Shown: piece after piece, positions 12,235-24,299 of the stretch | Numbering within the stretch: the first letter of the stretch is position 1 | Layout: each line of letters starts with the position of its first letter | NCBI GenBank assembly: GCA_030268105.1 | Contig: BSDZ01000004.1 | Coordinates: 2,963,001 to 3,027,000 of the forward strand | Origin: Volvox africanus | Lineage: Eukaryota; Chlorophyta; Chlorophyceae; Chlamydomonadales; Volvocaceae | Reading direction: 5' to 3' | DNA length: 64,000 nt | Made by a program: the position numbers and the translations under genes | Notes under the pieces: model-generated | Databases searched by the model: none | What the model was told of the DNA's origin: nothing | What the model saw: the letters and a program-made list of their open reading frames with translations, nothing else

Positions 12235-12273
12235 GGGGATGCCTGGATTGATGCGGAGTTGACTCCATCCGGG
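12232..12273 (+). promoter_or_regulatory. gag-pol UAG with downstream stem-loop (B2)
   Basis: TAG 12232-12234, a 7-nt spacer (12235-12241), CCTGGA (12242-12247), a 20-nt loop and TCCGGG (12268-12273). The geometry equals that of family A while the arms differ. The outermost loop-side pair is A-U here and G-C in A, a compensatory change. Confidence 0.55.
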
Positions 12274-15200
12274 ACAGCTGAACAAATGCATGGTCGGTGG
12301 TCATTCGTATGTGCAACTGTGAAGCTTCGTTGCTTTTAGTCCTTGAGAACGTATCGTTTGTTCGTCCCCTCATCTCAAAGTGAGCCGTTCGAACAGCTGG
12401 TCAGGTACAGGAGATGTAGACATCAATGTCCGGACACTCCTGCATGTTTGTTGCTACCATTTCACAGCCAGCGTAGGGCTACCGCTTTGTTAAACAGTAT
12501 GCAACGTGTCCTCTGATTCAAGTCAGGCACTGTATTGATTGATGATGTGAACGTGGCGGGATCCGCAGTTCTGTTGCCAGAATTGTCCTATGCCTTTGAT
12601 GTCTGGTATGAAGCCCCTGTAGCGGTTCTTGTTAATTTTGAGCCCGCCCTGGAATCACTTTTGTTATCTGTGGAGTCGACTCTGACAGATTATTGTGTTT
12701 CCGTTATTGAAGTCGGCCTCGCTGGTCGAATGATGAAGGCACTTGAGGATACTAGTGCCAGTGACGACTTCATCTCAGCAAAGGAGGTGAATGTGTTGGG
12801 GTCGACCCCACAGTCGTCTGATTGTGACAGGTTACCCTCGTTGATGAGGGTAAGCATCCCATCGTGGGCAGGATCACCCTTAGTCGTCGAAGGACCCAAT
12901 GTTAGGGCCCAATGAGTGCACCAAGGTCTCTCGGAGACAGCACTACATGGACATTGGGTGCCGCGACATAACGACAGTACCGCGCGCGCATCGATATGGA
13001 GTCCACCACAATTGGCCGTTGTGCAAAAGGGAACCTATCGCCTAAGGTACCTTTCCTGTCGTACCAAGATGTCACACCAGAGGAGGGCGGAACTGTTGCG
13101 GAGCCTGAGGTTAACTTCGCTTTGGCGGCGATCGTCAGCGGAAATCAAGAACCCAAGCTAATTGGGCGCAAAGAAACCGATCGGATGATACGGAAAGGCG
13201 CCCATGTGTTGCTTGTGAGGCCACGGGTGCAATCGAATGCTACCACCGCGCAGTCCACCGTGAAGGATCTTGAGGTCGAAGCCCTCCTGCATAAATATGC
13301 TGATGTCTTTGGCGACATCCCAGGGCTCCCACCTATGTTACCTGCTGACCATCTGATCCCTCTTGTGCTCGAGCACAACCCGTTTCACAACCTATGTACA
13401 GGTTAAGCTCGCTAAAGTTCAGCGGATGAAATGGCAAGTGAGGGATCTGCTCGCAAAGGGTATGGTTCGGCCCAGCACATCGTCATATTCTGCACTGATA
13501 TTGTTTGTCGGTAAGAAGGATGGGACGTTGCATATGTGCATTGATTGTCGGGGCTTGAATGCGACTACGAATGAAAATCGCTACCCTTTGCCACGCGTTG
13601 ATGACCTGCTCGATAAGCTGAAGGGCTCAGTTTATTTTTCCTTGATTGAACTTCAACAAGGGTATAATCAGATACGCATTGCTGCCTCTGATATTCCGAA
13701 AACCGCTTTTCGGACCCCCTTTGGTCACTTCGAGTACACGGTCTTGTCGTTTGGACTTACTAATGCGCCCGCCACATTTCAAGCAGTTCAGACCGTATAT
13801 CGACAGGTTCGTCGTTTGTTATTTGGATGATATTTTAATATATTCCAAGACGTGCGAGGAGCACCTGAAGCATCTTGAGCTCGTGCTTGAGGTGATGAAG
13901 CGGGAGCAATTGTTTGCTAAACGCGCCAAATGTTTTTGGGCGCAGCCTCAGGTGGAGTATTTGGGCCACATCGTGTCGGCCACTGGGATATGAATGGACC
14001 CAGGGAAAGTAGCTGTGGTTCGCAAGTGGCCCGCGCCGCAGAACCTCACCGAACTACGCCAGTTCTTGGGTTTGACCAACTACTTCCGTAAGCTTATCAA
14101 AAATTACTCCATTATTGCAGCCCCGCTTATGAATTTGATGAAGGAAGGAGATTTCGCTTCCCTCGAAACCTGGACACTCGTGTGTCAGTGGGCATTCAAA
14201 GAGCTCAAGCGAATTGTTGCCGACGACGTTACCCTTTCTTTCCCTGATTACTCGTTGCCATTCCATGTTGAAGTTGTATCGGATGCTTCCTTGCATGGAA
14301 GTGGCGCTGTATTGTTGCAGGAAGGACGACCGATCACCTTCACGAGTAAGAAGTTCTCAGGTGCGGAGACCCGATATACAACCGGAGAGCAGGAGCTGTT
14401 GGCAGCTCTACATGCTTTGAAGGAATGGCGCTGTTACCTCGAAGGCCGCCCTTTTACGCTGAAGACTGACCACAAACCGCTGACATTCTTGCAGAGTGTC
14501 CCCACGCTTAACCGAAGACAAGCCCGATGGATGGAATATCTATCTCGTTTCGACTGTACGTGGGAGTATATTGCCGGCAGAATTAATATTGCTGACGCCC
14601 TCAGTCGACATCCATCATTGCATGCTGCGATTCTGGCAGCACCAGTTACTCGTTCACGCAGCCAGGAGGTGCCGATAGCAGCGGATCTCACGCAACGACT
14701 TAAGATGGCATATCCGATCCATGGTTTGCTTCACCAAGTAATGTGAAACATTTGCACAAGCGCAACGATTTGTGGGTACGGAAAGATGGTTTGACCACAC
14801 AAATCGTCGTGCCGAACGACGACTCTTTGCGCTACGATATTCTTGCGCGGTTCCACGAGGACCCGTTGGCAGGACATCCTGGAAGTACGCGTCTGGCAGA
14901 GCTCGTAAGACGCTCGTTCTGGTGGCCGCGCGTGGTGAAGGATGCGGAGAACTTTGTGCAAAGGTGCAGTTTATGTCAGCGCAATAAAGCACTATCCAGT
15001 AAGGGCCAGGGTTTATTACAATCTTTACCTATACCAGATGCCCCTTGGGAAAGTGTTTCTATGGACTTCGTAGTCGTGCTGCCCAAAACTGAGGGGGGAT
15101 ACGACTCGGTGTTCATAATGGTCGATCGCTTGACCAAGATGGTTCACTTAGCCCCCTGCACCTCGTCTTGCACCGCTGAGCAAACAGCACGATTATTTTT

Positions 15201-16154
15201 TGATAACATGGTCCGATTGCATGGCATTCCTAAAAATGTGATATCCGATCGCGGCGGTCAATTCACGACTAAGTTTTGGGAAGCGCTATGTCAACTTGTC
15301 GGTATGCGCGTTCATTTGAGCACAGCATATCATCCACAATCCGATGGGCAAACCGAACGCACAAATCGCACGCTGGGCGACATGTTGAGGAATTTCGTGG
15401 GACGCACACCCTCTGTTTGGGATACGTTTCTGACTTCGGCAGAATTCGCGCTTAACAACGCTGTTAACCGCTCTACAGGTCAAAGCCCTTTCTTTCTGAA
15501 TTATGGATTCCATCCTGCTCTACCCGTGTGGTGAGAGTTGGAGATAAATATCCCAGCGGCTAAAACCTTTACCAAGTCGTTCCTATCCCGCATGACAGAT
15601 GCGAAGGCATGCTTGGACGCGGCACAACAACGGACGACGGACTATTATAATAAATCCAAACGAGACGTAACATTTTCGGTGGGACAAATGGTATTATTGA
15701 GCACTAAGAATTTGCGTTCGCTCGCCGACGGTTCCCTTAAATTGCTACATCGCTGGATTGGTCCATATCCCATTGTTCGCATGGTAGGGAATGTAGCTGT
15801 GGAGCTATCCCTACCCTCTGACTGAATATCCATCCCACATTTCATATCTCCCTCATCCGTCCTTATCGCGGCACGACACCCATTACAAACGACACCGATG
15901 CCCCTGCAGTAATGGACCCCAGTCCCGAGACCTGGATCGCAGGCAAGCAAAAGGTGTATGATGTGGAGCGGATACTGGATTATCGTGTTTGTCGTATAGG
16001 TTGACAACGACGAAAGCGGAAGGTGCATGAATATCTGGTCACGTGGACTGGTTATTCTAGCGAGCATAATTTGTGGGAGCCGATGCGTAACTTCTCGCCA
16101 GAAATGAAGCTCCTATTGGAGGAAGCTTGCCGTTGTGCCACGCAGACCCAATGA
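12235..16154 (+). pseudogene. pol: pol of B2 (multiple frameshifts)
   Basis: Complete in domain order: protease (EDTSASDDF near 12745-12775, where VDTGASDD is degraded, so the catalytic DTG is lost), RT (DYRGLN-like segment about 13540, YLDD about 13820), RNase H (VVSDASLHG about 14275), integrase (HHCC about 14850-14990; DDE core about 15060-15360) and chromodomain (about 15955-16080). Breaks: shifts around 12825 and 13390, a 14-bp deletion at about 13788, TGA at 13991-13993, a 4-bp deletion near 14717, TGA 15532-15534 (shared with B1), a 1-bp deletion at 15823 (shared with element E), and TGA 16002-16004 (CGA in B1). The natural end is TGA 16152-16154. Confidence 0.88.
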
Positions 16155-16213
16155 TCTCTGCAGTCGATGCTGTTTGAAGCAGCGAGGACGCTGCATACGG
16201 GAGGGGGGATAGT

Positions 16214-17014
16214 TGTTGTACGCCGGTTTGATCACCATTTGCACCAAAGTAGACCGCAATACATCCGAACATATGAAGCATGATATAATCATTTTAGCAT
16301 GATATATTCGAGTATATCTAGCTAATCAGGCATGCTGCATTATCATCTACGACATCACGCTGTTGGTCAACATGTTTGACTCGATGCTGATAATTAATGC
16401 GCGATCTATCCGTTGGTATAATATTCCACGTAATAATGCTTTGAATATTATTACCTCATCTGTGTCATAAACCATACGCGTATGCAAGAATGCGACGATC
16501 GCGACGGTTGGGTCAGCAACCGAATATCGATATTCGGACCTTTGCATATTGCATGCGTTGCATTCATTAATATCACGGATTACGCGGTATTTAGAATAGT
16601 GCTATGAAGGTACTCACACTTGAGATCGAAATCCAGTGAGACCTGTACTGCACATCGGTATCGCGACGTGATAGGTGCGAGGACGGCCGCCTAGAGACCG
16701 AAGTCGGCTTGATGCTACTTTGGACTAAGTACTCGTGTACTTAACATAATCTAATTCGCATACATACGTTTTACTCATTTATATTCGGCCTGAGCTATTC
16801 CCAGCCGGATGATGAACATTGCCCACGGGGTCTGACGGCCATCTACTGCTTTGTAAATGAAGACTATTGTAAGTTGAATCTTTCCTTATTCTTGAGTCTT
16901 CCACTGTCACTTTGTCCGCATTGGATCGCCTTGCTGTTCGTAAGCTTGGTGAGCACTTAGCTAACATCCAGATGTGCAGATCTAATGCATGATTGAAGAA
17001 GGAAGGATACAACA
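16214..17014 (+). repeat. 3' LTR of B2
   Basis: 801 bp, TGTTGTACG...GGATACAACA, preceded by the polypurine tract at 16199-16213. It carries the perfect palindrome CCGAATATCGATATTCGG at 16520-16537 and the hairpin AAGTAC-TCGT-GTACTT at 16727-16742. Confidence 0.92.
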
Positions 17015-17520
17015 CCTTGCAACCGAATATCGTTATTCGGACCCTTGCATCATGCGAATGCCAGAAAGGCTTATCGGTTGTTATACGTGAACATCGCCTA
17101 TATGCAGTAGGGTTGTCACACTTAGGATCGGCCTCCTAGTGTGAGTTGTACGGCGTCGCGATGCTGCGAGTATAACAGATGCGAGGACGGCTAAGTAAGA
17201 CAAGACATTCGATACCGGAGAACAATTGTGTGTTCTACAATATTATTGCTATATGCTCTTCTACTTAGCCCGAGCTAAGCCTGAACTTCGCTTATCACCG
17301 CCAAGTGATGATTGCTTGCTTCCGGCGCTGACGGCGATTACGTCCATTGCATCGCTTCGGTGTGTAAGATTGTAAGTTATATCTCTTCTTGTCCTGAAGT
17401 CTTCCGCTGTCTCTGTTTGCTCTCGCTTGCCTTGCTGTACTTGCAAGTGTTTGCGCATCGGTGTCGAAAGCCTTCAGACGCGCAGATACTTATGAGCAAA
17501 CACGAAGGAGAGGTACAACA
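17015..17520 (+). repeat. 3' LTR of A3, right part
   Basis: Continuation of the LTR begun at 9754, resuming with the second copy of CCTTG and ending GGTACAACA at 17520. Both parts together, minus the duplicated five bases, make 833 bp, exactly the length of the A6 LTRs. This confirms the nested order: B2 went into A3. Confidence 0.92.
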
Positions 17521-17754
17521 GTTTGCTCAGCGGTGCAAGACGAGGTGCAGGGGGCTAAGTGAACCATCTTGGTCAAGCGATCGACCATAATGAACACCGA
17601 GTCGTATCCCCCCTCAGTTTTGGGCAGCGTGACTACGAAGTCCATAGAAACACTTTCCCAAGGGGCATCTGGTATAGGGTAGCTCTGCCTATCGCGTGCT
17701 TCCAGGGTGTCCTGCTAACGGGTCCTCGTGGAATCGAGCAAGAATATCATAGCG
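17521..17754 (-). pseudogene. Family B integrase fragments, reversed
   Basis: Two pieces of reversed family B pol, joined at about 17684 by a deletion. The left piece encodes the start of the integrase core (DFVVTLPKTEGG...VDRLTK) and the right one the stretch before the HHCC finger (FHEDPLAGHPGS). They lie between the A3 LTR and the non-LTR element and are relics only. A uniform copy of the first part is at 33020-33190. Confidence 0.8.
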
Positions 17755-19733
17755 CTATTACCCCGATGTCTATCGTAGGCGCATATGCCAGTATGGGATA
17801 CGTGCCCAAGCAGCTCTTGCCAGTGACAGGTCTCTATGGCACGCGGATCGATTGCCACTTCCGCAGAGTAATATGGGAGCTGTCTGATATCCCCGCAACA
17901 CAACTCGGAAGGTTGCCCAACGGACCAAAGGCGATGGAGAGATATGAGCAAACGAGGTCGCAGAGTGTGAACCCCCTCTCGAAATACCCAAAATCCAAGG
18001 ACAGCAACCTACCGACCCCTCAGCGGCAGGGCCGATGGGACCCGCCCCCTTTGGAGCAGACCCAGCGGGCACGACTTATTTGAGCGAACACTACCTTTGA
18101 GACCACGCCGTGCAATCCATACACAGACACGCACCCCACGGGAAAGTACCGAATCCAGATAGGACTGCTAACCAAAGAGGGCAGCTCGAGTGAAGAGAAC
18201 GTGGCCTTTGCCTATGACCCGAGAGGGAAATGCGTGGGCACCCTCACCCTGCAACGCTTAGACACCCTCAGAATGCGATACCAACACATGATCGAAACCT
18301 ACCCGGAGGTGCACAGAAGCCTATCCCCCCAGGGCGACTTCGCTGAGGACGTCGTGCGCCTTCTTCTGCGGTACAGAAAGGATCCCAACGGGCGAGAGTC
18401 AAAAGACCCGCCATGGTCACAGGCGACCATGAATAGAGAACTGCGCCGCACGTTGGTTGACGCCCTGCACGCCCTAGACGCCGGCCCAGTTGTCGAAAGG
18501 TTTTCATCCCCACTTAACTGCGGCGAAGAGGTGCAATACTACTTCAGCGCCCATGCAGAAGACCAACTCTTCGGGGCGAACATAGAGGTATTCTCTCAGC
18601 CATTTACAGGCCTCTTGATAGCACACCCGAACCCTGACCTCACCAGCATCAAAAAGGCGGTAATGTGGGCAATCGCAGGCGCGTCACACTCAATGACATC
18701 CGCACTGCCCACCGCCACACTACTCATTGTCCCGCACAGCCGGACCGGTCCCCACACGCAGCTATACAACACACCGTACGTCTTCCATCTCGCGCGACTG
18801 AGCCGTGGTGAAGCGTGCATGCTCACCAGCGGGACGGGAACTGACGGCAAAATCCCTGGCTACAAGGGAGGCCTGGACCTCGTCGTGGTGGCCAATGACA
18901 CGGCGATCCGTGGAATAAATGCCCGCTCCATGAAGGCGCTCCTAACCGAGCTCAAAGCGATGGACGCCGTCGGCCTCCTCAGAAAACATCTGCGCATGCG
19001 GGACACGCCCGAGGGCACCCAATACGTCGACATCCAGCGTCCCTACCCAAGCAAAGCTGCTCAGATCATGCGCAAGATGATGGCCTCAAAGCCGCCTGGA
19101 CCCAGACCCACCGCCATAGTTCACCAAATGGACGGACAGATGCTCCAGCAGCGCCTGACAGCAGCCTTCCCCGGACAAATACCACTCCGCGTGTACCCAC
19201 AAGATATCATCTGGACTGACGGTAGCTGCATTAAACCGGCTGAAAACGACGGCCCAAACAAGTTGGGTGCGGCTGCGTACTGTGGACCCACCGGGAAAAC
19301 ATTGTACATTGACCCAGCAGGCGTCAGATGCACCAATACCATTCAACGGGCAGAGCTGGTGGCAATGCGCGTGGCCCTATCAACGCAAAAGGAAGTGAAC
19401 AGCGCCCTAACAATTGCCACTGATTCACAAGCATCACTGGATCTTATCAAAAGAGCAATAAACGATCCAAGTAAACTGCACATTTCCAAGCACAAAGCCC
19501 TACTCATGGATATCGCCGAACTACTGTACGACTACGCCCACCAGAACATAACCGTCCACTTCTTGAAAGTGAAATCGCATACCGGCCTTGATGGTAATGA
19601 CAAAGCTGACAAGGGAGCAACATCTGTCGCACAAGGAGAGATTCCGGCAACTTTTAATGAAAAGGCAGACAGCGTCCCGTTCGATAAAGTGTTCTGGCTA
19701 AAACAGCGCGACACTTCTACATTAGTGACCTGA
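17755..19733 (+). pseudogene. Non-LTR ORF: methyltransferase-like domain plus RNase H
   Basis: One frame interrupted by a single TGA at 18081-18083. Downstream it is open to 19733; numbering is from a GTG at 18201. Residues about 98-205 (ERFSSPLN, DQLFGAN, FSQPFTGLLIAHPNPD, ATLLIVPHS) follow the order of motif I, motif IV and the next core strand of Dam-like adenine methyltransferases, but NPPY is replaced by HPNPD, so catalysis is unlikely. Residues about 335-475 are an RNase H fold with all acidic residues: D340 (IIWTDGSC), E385 (RAELVAM), D408 (IATDSQAS) and D470 (NDKADKGA). Near 19700-19712 the frame shifts and the protein continues in the next frame. Confidence 0.7.
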
Positions 19734-20650
19734 ACAAAGGCCTCTATAAGTGTCTCCAGCAGGATACCCTCGCAGGCTGTACAAACGACACAATTCTAAC
19801 TGAAAAATGGCGTAACACCACCTCGAAGTTAGATCCCAAAACCAGCAATGCCTTCCTCAGCAACCCAAAGACGCCCCACTGGCTCAAACTGCAAATACTG
19901 AAAGCTCGATACAGGCTGCTATTCAATGCTAAGCTGCAGAAAATTTATGGACGTGGCGGAGACGGAAACTGCCCTATTTGTCGCAGCTGTGGAACGACCG
20001 GCCCCACACCCGACTCAGGAGCCCACATACTCGGCGGGTGCCCCCACCCAACCATGAAAGGCATGTACATCAACCGGCATAACCAAGCGACGCGCACTAT
20101 TGCTGACTGCGTCCACGAGGGCCGCAACGGTGGTGGCTTCATGATTATGGACGCAGGTAAAGAAGCGGATCTCCCACCGCACTGCAGTGGGACGCGTGTC
20201 CCCAAATGGATGCTGCCACACCTAGGAGACGAGGAAATCCGCTGCCTCTGCCCAGACATCATGTTCATTCCCAACCTCCCCACGTGCACAACCCAGCGCA
20301 AATGGTACCAGGGGCCGGAATGCAAGCTCATGCACGATGTGTACATTGTCGAAGTGGGCTACACTTGCGACCTGCAACACACCGACAAACTCGAACAGAA
20401 AACTGCACAACACGCACGGCTAACAGAGGAACTCACGAAAGCAGGCTGGAAGGTGCACTACACTGAGGCACAAATCATCACCCTGGGCAGCACAGGGACC
20501 CTAACCAACACGTTAAAACCGCTCCTGTGCAGGCTTGGCTCTTCCGCGGAGCATGCCCAGAAGACCTGCCTGCACCTACACCGGCAAACAATCGAAACAG
20601 CGGGTGCCATTATACGGGCGTGGCGAGCACTAGAGGGTGCAGCCAAATAA
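19715..20650 (+). pseudogene. Non-LTR ORF continuation: zinc-binding segment and restriction-like endonuclease
   Basis: Open to TAA 20648-20650 and continuing the preceding protein after a one-base frameshift. A segment of about 80 residues leads to a Cys/His cluster from about 19970 (CPIC...C...HILGGCPH...NRHN), typical of the zinc knuckle before the endonuclease in early-branching LINEs. The endonuclease part (about 20240-20490) has CPDIMFIPN, then VYIVEVGYTCD, downstream lysines in DKLEQKTAQH, and ITLGSTGTLT. This fits the order of a PD-(D/E)XK nuclease, with the lysine displaced. In a live element it nicks the target DNA to prime reverse transcription. The homology comes from motif memory and was not searched. 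Confidence 0.65.
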
Positions 20651-20755
20651 CCGGTAAAACCAAAACGGTTTCCCACGGTGGTGTGGGCATACAGGGGCGG
20701 CTATGCTGCCCCTCAGTTCCCCACCCCCTTAACACACTCCAGGCTCTGGCCGGCG
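20651..20755 (+). other. 3' untranslated region of the non-LTR element
   Basis: About 105 bp between the stop codon and the microsatellite tail, with no coding signal. In target-primed elements this region and the tail are the part recognised by the reverse transcriptase. Confidence 0.6.
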
Positions 20756-21776
<1,021 letters not shown>

Positions 21777-23012
21777 CTATTTCGGCTGAGGTACAAACGG
21801 CGGCAGTAACGGGCAATCCTTCGTAGGATGACTCTCTGCGCACCGTAGACAAACATTGGCCGCTTTCCGACGCTCGAACTCGGAACGATTGCAATTCCAT
21901 TTTGGCATAAACGAGTCATCCCTGCGAGTCCGCTTCGCATTGGGGTTGGAACGCTGTGCGGCTGCCGACGACAGCGCACCACCCCGCTTCCTGCTCTTAG
22001 CCGGGTCCGAGCTCGGACCTGCTCCTCCTGACCCGCGGACACCCGAGCTAGCGCCCCCGTGCGCCTGGCGTTGCCGGTTGCTGCATCGCGTCGCGGCAGT
22101 AGGCGTGGGGCGGGTCGCTCCGAGTTCCTGGTCGAGAGCTACAGCTTCCCCAAGCGGATCCTGCACTTGCACGGCATTTGCACGAGGGGCAGACTTGACT
22201 TCTTCCTCACCGGCAAGGAGTCGTATCTCCGTACCCTTAGCAAAAGTGACCAAGGCATCATACGACTTGATCGGCACCCCAGCCAAGTCAGTAGCGCACC
22301 ATTTAGCCAAAAGTTTTGTCAGGCCTCGCTTAAACCAAAAGACACGCTCGGTTTCAGTGAGATCAGCAATGGGGGTCACAAGTGCTTCAAAGCGTGACTG
22401 GTACGCAGGTACATTTTCACCCCGACGCATGTGGTAGCTACCGGCTGCCAAAACCTTACGAGCCTCCACATCACGTGCTTGAACCTCAGTAGCGAACCGT
22501 GCGAGCAAAGCGGCGATCATCTCGTCAAAAGTATAGTCGCCCCGGGCGGTGGTCCATTCGCCATACCAGTCCTTCGCTGAGCCCTCGAGGGTGTTACCGA
22601 CGAAGAGACACCTGATACCATCATTATCGCCACCATGAACAGCCTGGAGATACTTTTTAGTGTCACACACGTACACACAAGTTGCATCGGCTATGCTATG
22701 TCCTGCTGTCTTTTCAGTTAGCGAGATATTGAGCCTAGGAACGGGAATTGACAATCTCATCACCTCAGGGATGTCATCATGCCCTCGAGCTTGAGGTAAT
22801 GGCAGAACCCTTGGTCCAGCAGTGTTGTCCATATTGGTGTTAACTGCTGAATGCGGCACAATTAAGTGAGCAGGGGTCTGAAGGAAAAGGGGATCTTGAG
22901 TGGCTAGCATGCCAACAGTCTCAAGACCTCTATCCGGCGCTCTAGCAGCCACAACAAAATCGGGTTGGCTAGCTAGGCTAGTGTGCGGCGTATCGTCGTG
23001 TTCCGCGGACAT
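21777..23012 (-). CDS. gag: Gag protein of A4 (intact)
   Basis: An intact 411-codon Gag. It forms the virus-like particle and packages element RNA in the cytoplasm. Residues about 95-260 are the retrotransposon Gag core (YVCDTKKYLQAVHGG, FVGNTLEGSAKDWYGEW, YQSRFEALVTPIADL, FWFKRGLTKLLAKWCATDL). A low-complexity basic Gly/Ser/Arg region follows (about 310-360). Then come KWNCNRSEFERRK and a zinc knuckle of form C-x2-C-x3-H-x4-C (CLRCAESHPTKDC), one residue shorter than the usual CCHC. Start ATG 23012-23010; stop TAG 21779-21777, which is followed in frame by pol. It is the same length as the A6 gag. Confidence 0.92.
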   Translation of the reverse strand: MSAEHDDTPHTSLASQPDFVVAARAPDRGLETVGMLATQDPLFLQTPAHLIVPHSAVNTNMDNTAGPRVLPLPQARGHDDIPEVMRLSIPVPRLNISLTEKTAGHSIADATCVYVCDTKKYLQAVHGGDNDGIRCLFVGNTLEGSAKDWYGEWTTARGDYTFDEMIAALLARFATEVQARDVEARKVLAAGSYHMRRGENVPAYQSRFEALVTPIADLTETERVFWFKRGLTKLLAKWCATDLAGVPIKSYDALVTFAKGTEIRLLAGEEEVKSAPRANAVQVQDPLGEAVALDQELGATRPTPTAATRCSNRQRQAHGGASSGVRGSGGAGPSSDPAKSRKRGGALSSAAAQRSNPNAKRTRRDDSFMPKWNCNRSEFERRKAANVCLRCAESHPTKDCPLLPPFVPQPK

Positions 23013-23478
23013 GGAGCACGAAACGATACCCTAGGTTTGCGTAATAGAAGCCGACTTCTATCGCAAAGGCAAGAGTACAAAGCGATTCGGTGAGCCTACC
23101 GACAGTACTCTTGAGAAGATTCAGTAAACTCAGCAAGTACTTGCCCAGCTGAGTCCTGATCTCCGTAGTTTGGGCAACGAGAGTGGCCAAATGGTCCGGA
23201 CGAAAGCCGGTCTCAGTCGCTGCGGCAAGCAATGCCGGTGCACTGAGATTACCTGTGACTCAGAGCGTACACTTACACAACAAGTGCAGCAATCTAAGCA
23301 AAAGCAATTAAACAATTACAAACCGGAAGCGGCGGCGTCCAAAACGGCGCGGCCTAGGTCTTCGGCAAAAGTATCTATCGGTCCTCGTGGTTTGTCGCTG
23401 GAACTCGCCATAGAAAGAACCTACTTCCGATTAGACAAAGAGAGACAGTTAGGCAACGAACCTGTCTCGATACCAATT
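23013..23478 (-). other. 5' leader and primer-binding site of A4
   Basis: Non-coding leader. The primer-binding site is at 23461-23475 (complement of TGGTATCGAGACAGG), next to the LTR. It has a short insertion near 23365-23395 compared with A2. Confidence 0.65.
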
Positions 23479-24299
23479 TGTTGTACCTCTCCTTCGTGTT
23501 TGCTCATAAGTATCTGCACGTCTGAAGGCTTTTGACACCGATGCGCGAGCACTTGCAAGTACAGCAAGGTTAACGCGAGCAAACAGAGACAGTGGAAGAC
23601 TTCAAGACAAGAAGAGATATAACTTACAGTCTTACAGATCAAAGCAGTGCAATGGACGTAATCACCGTCAGCGCCGGAAGCAAGCAATCATCACGCGGCG
23701 GTGATAGCGAAGTTTAGGCTTAGCTCGGGCTAAGTAGAGTAGCATATAGCAATGATAATGTAGAACACACGAGTGTTCTCCGGTATTGAATATCTTATCT
23801 TGCTTAGCCGTCCTCGGATCTGTTATACTCGCAGCATCGCAATGTCGTACGATTCACACTAGGAGGCCGATCCTAAGTGTGACAACCCTACTGTGTATAG
23901 GCGATGTCCATGTATAACAACGTATAAGCCTTTCCGGCATTCGCATGATGCAAGGGTCCGAATAACGATATTCGGTTGCAAGGCATGCATCGCGACGAGT
24001 GCGGCGCTCTCAACGTGTGCTGTAATGAAGTAATATTATATCAGATAATATTACTTATCGTTTCATAGCACGAGCATAATGCGCACTTCAATGATGCATG
24101 CTAGGTGGATTTGCCATGATGTGATGTCGCGATGGATAATGATAACATGCCAAATGCATATATAAATGTATGCGAATACATCTTTATCATGCAGGTTCAT
24201 TCATATGTAATAATCATTCGTGCGTTCATCAAGATAACACTTCGCCTCGTAGGGTCGCATCGACCTACGCATCGGCGGGAAACGAACCGTAGCACAACA
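23479..24299 (-). repeat. 5' LTR of A4 (family A)
   Basis: 821-bp LTR with TGTTG/CAACA ends. It holds the inverted repeats described for A6 in slightly diverged form (palindromic core with CCGAATA arms near 23955-23972). Confidence 0.9.

Larger units (their letters stand above)
10086..17014 (+). mobile_element. Ty3/gypsy family B element B2, complete, nested in the A3 LTR
   Basis: Bounded by two family B LTRs and the exact 5-bp target duplication CCTTG (10081-10085 and 17015-17019). Order: LTR, primer-binding site, leader, gag, UAG junction, pol, polypurine tract (16199-16213), LTR. The LTR pair is very similar by eye, so the insertion is fairly recent. The coding region is nevertheless broken by deletions and stops, several of which are shared with other B copies. 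It was therefore probably already defective when it moved, and was helped in trans. Confidence 0.92.

Noticed and set aside
17559..17755. N-terminal part of the non-LTR ORF starting at 17559
   Set aside because: This stretch is reversed family B integrase sequence; the non-LTR sequence begins at about 17755.
21856..22437. Long plus-strand ORF opposite the A4 gag (and the antisense ORF at 41052-41666)
   Set aside because: Shadow frames of the GC-rich Gag linker; the Gag strand has domains, start and conserved stop.
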